A stretch of DNA of 6,672 bases. Source: Candidatus Acetothermia bacterium. GTDB lineage: Bacteria > Bipolaricaulota > Bipolaricaulia > Bipolaricaulales > Bipolaricaulaceae. The notes beneath the pieces were generated by a model. The model worked only from the letters and a program-made list of their open reading frames with translations, ran no database searches and was not told the DNA's origin. Position 1 is the stretch's first letter. Every line of letters starts with the position of its first letter. The stretch covers positions 17,066 through 23,737 of the forward strand of contig JAGDVW010000054.1 of NCBI GenBank assembly GCA_023255835.1, given 5' to 3'. Below, in pieces: positions 5,902-6,672 of this stretch. The translations under genes were made by a program, and so were the position numbers.

Positions 5902-6672
5902 GTGGCGTTCAAAGAGATCGCCCAAAGGATCAAGAAAAAGCAGGGGATCCCCGTGGTGGAGAGGGACGTGGGGCGGGTGCTCGCCGCGGCCCTGACCTCC
6001 GGGGATATCTGGCGGATCGTGGACCTCGCGGGAATCCCGGTCCTCGCCACCTGTGAGGCCCTCAAGAGCCTTTCGGAGGAGGGCTGGGTGGCGTTCATAA
6101 ATGAGCGGGTGGTGGTCACGGAAAAGGGGAAAGAGGAAGCGAAGCGGTTGGGGATCTCCCCACTCCTGGAGCTTCGTTGTCCCCATTGCCGCGGCCGCGG
6201 CTTGGAGCTTTCTCCTTTTTGGGGACTCCTTCGAGAATTCCGTCGTCTTGCGCAGAATCGGCCGGAGGCCTCGCAAGAATTCGATCAGGGCTACGTGACG
6301 GAGGAGACCACCGTGGCCCGCATTGCCCTCCTTTTTGCCCGCGGGGATCTCGCGGGGAAAGAGATCCTCGTCCTTGGCGATGACGACCTCGTTTCCCTTG
6401 CCGCCGCCCTTTCCCGCCTTCCCAAACGGGTGGCCGTGCTCGACGTGGACCCGCGGATCGTGGGCTTCCTCAGGGAAGTGGCGCAAACGGAAAACCTTGG
6501 GCTCGAGGTTTACCAGCACGATCTTCGCGAGCCCCTGCCTTCGGAGCTCCTTCGCCGCTTCGACGCCTTTATTTGCGATCCCACGGAGAGTTTCCGCGGT
6601 TATTTGGCTTTCGCCCAGCGCGGGATTTCCTCCTTGCGCGGGCCGGGCTGCGCTGGTTACCTTGGCCTTACC
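5902..6672 (+). CDS. bpsA: N4-bis(aminopropyl)spermidine synthase (branched-chain polyamine synthase), 3' end cut by window
   Basis: This family (DUF43/BpsA) adds aminopropyl groups from decarboxylated S-adenosylmethionine to the N4 of spermidine. The products are branched polyamines that stabilise nucleic acids at high temperature; the activity was shown in Thermococcus kodakarensis. The reading frame is open for 257 codons to the window end, so about 95 residues are probably missing from a family length near 350. An N-terminal winged-helix-like domain (about 1-88) is followed by a CPHCRGRG element with Cys93/Cys96. The aminopropyltransferase Rossmann core shows ILVLGDDDLVSLA with Asp160-162, VAVLDVDPRIVGF (Asp181/183), YQHDLREPLP, then FDAFICDPTESFRG (Asp226) and RGISSLRGPGCAGYLGLT. 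The DPTE segment differs from the DPPE form I recall for the family. It is preceded by GGAGG and sits 2 bp after the peptidase stop. An archaeal-type family member here points to a thermophilic host, possibly by old transfer. Confidence 0.85.
   Translation, partial: MAFKEIAQRIKKKQGIPVVERDVGRVLAAALTSGDIWRIVDLAGIPVLATCEALKSLSEEGWVAFINERVVVTEKGKEEAKRLGISPLLELRCPHCRGRGLELSPFWGLLREFRRLAQNRPEASQEFDQGYVTEETTVARIALLFARGDLAGKEILVLGDDDLVSLAAALSRLPKRVAVLDVDPRIVGFLREVAQTENLGLEVYQHDLREPLPSELLRRFDAFICDPTESFRGYLAFAQRGISSLRGPGCAGYLGLT

Noticed and set aside
6178..6189. CPHC in the BpsA N-terminal part as a full zinc finger
   Set aside because: Only one Cys pair is visible in the sequenced part and no second pair follows, so metal binding cannot be claimed.
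5782..6519. Minus-strand open frame (245 codons) opposite the peptidase and bpsA
   Set aside because: The plus strand carries the conserved M24B C-terminus and BpsA motifs; the antisense translation shows no domain.

Overview
The window is a gene-dense, GC-rich stretch of bacterial chromosome with seven protein-coding genes and almost no spare DNA. An F-type ATP synthase epsilon subunit, a FabF-type ketosynthase and a bacterial PheS show a bacterium. A BpsA-type branched-polyamine synthase at the right edge is typical of thermophiles, so the likely host is a GC-rich thermophilic or deep-branching bacterium. A Bipolaricaulota/Acetothermia-like or Thermus-like genome would fit, but that placement is inference and I cannot confirm it from sequence alone. 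No mobile elements, CRISPR arrays, tRNA or rRNA genes were seen.

Left block (27-2624, + strand): a short atpC (82 aa, without the C-terminal helical domain) overlaps fabF by 8 bp, and 11 bp later comes a Gfo/Idh/MocA-family oxidoreductase. Spacing suggests one transcript, probably the tail of an ATP synthase operon that begins outside the window. Centre (2621-3625, - strand): pheS stands alone without pheT and meets the oxidoreductase gene tail to tail, the two stop codons sharing the palindrome TTAA. Right block (3702-6672, + strand): a DUF362 protein with an internal two-cluster ferredoxin module, an M24B proline peptidase with a complete dinuclear metal site, and bpsA, which runs off the window. 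The only intergenic stretch longer than 20 bp is the 76-bp divergent gap between pheS and the DUF362 gene.

The most interesting signal is regulatory. Three genes (pheS, the DUF362 gene, the M24B peptidase gene) have a -10-like hexamer (TACACT, TATAAT, TACAAT) ending only 8 or 9 nt before an ATG, with no Shine-Dalgarno sequence. This is the geometry expected of leaderless mRNAs. The genes inside operons (fabF, the oxidoreductase gene, bpsA) instead start at GTG or TTG, with purine-rich Shine-Dalgarno-like sequences. The window thus suggests two initiation modes side by side. I see no dedicated new multi-gene system; the genes are metabolic and housekeeping, and apart from the operon-like spacing no shared pathway links them.
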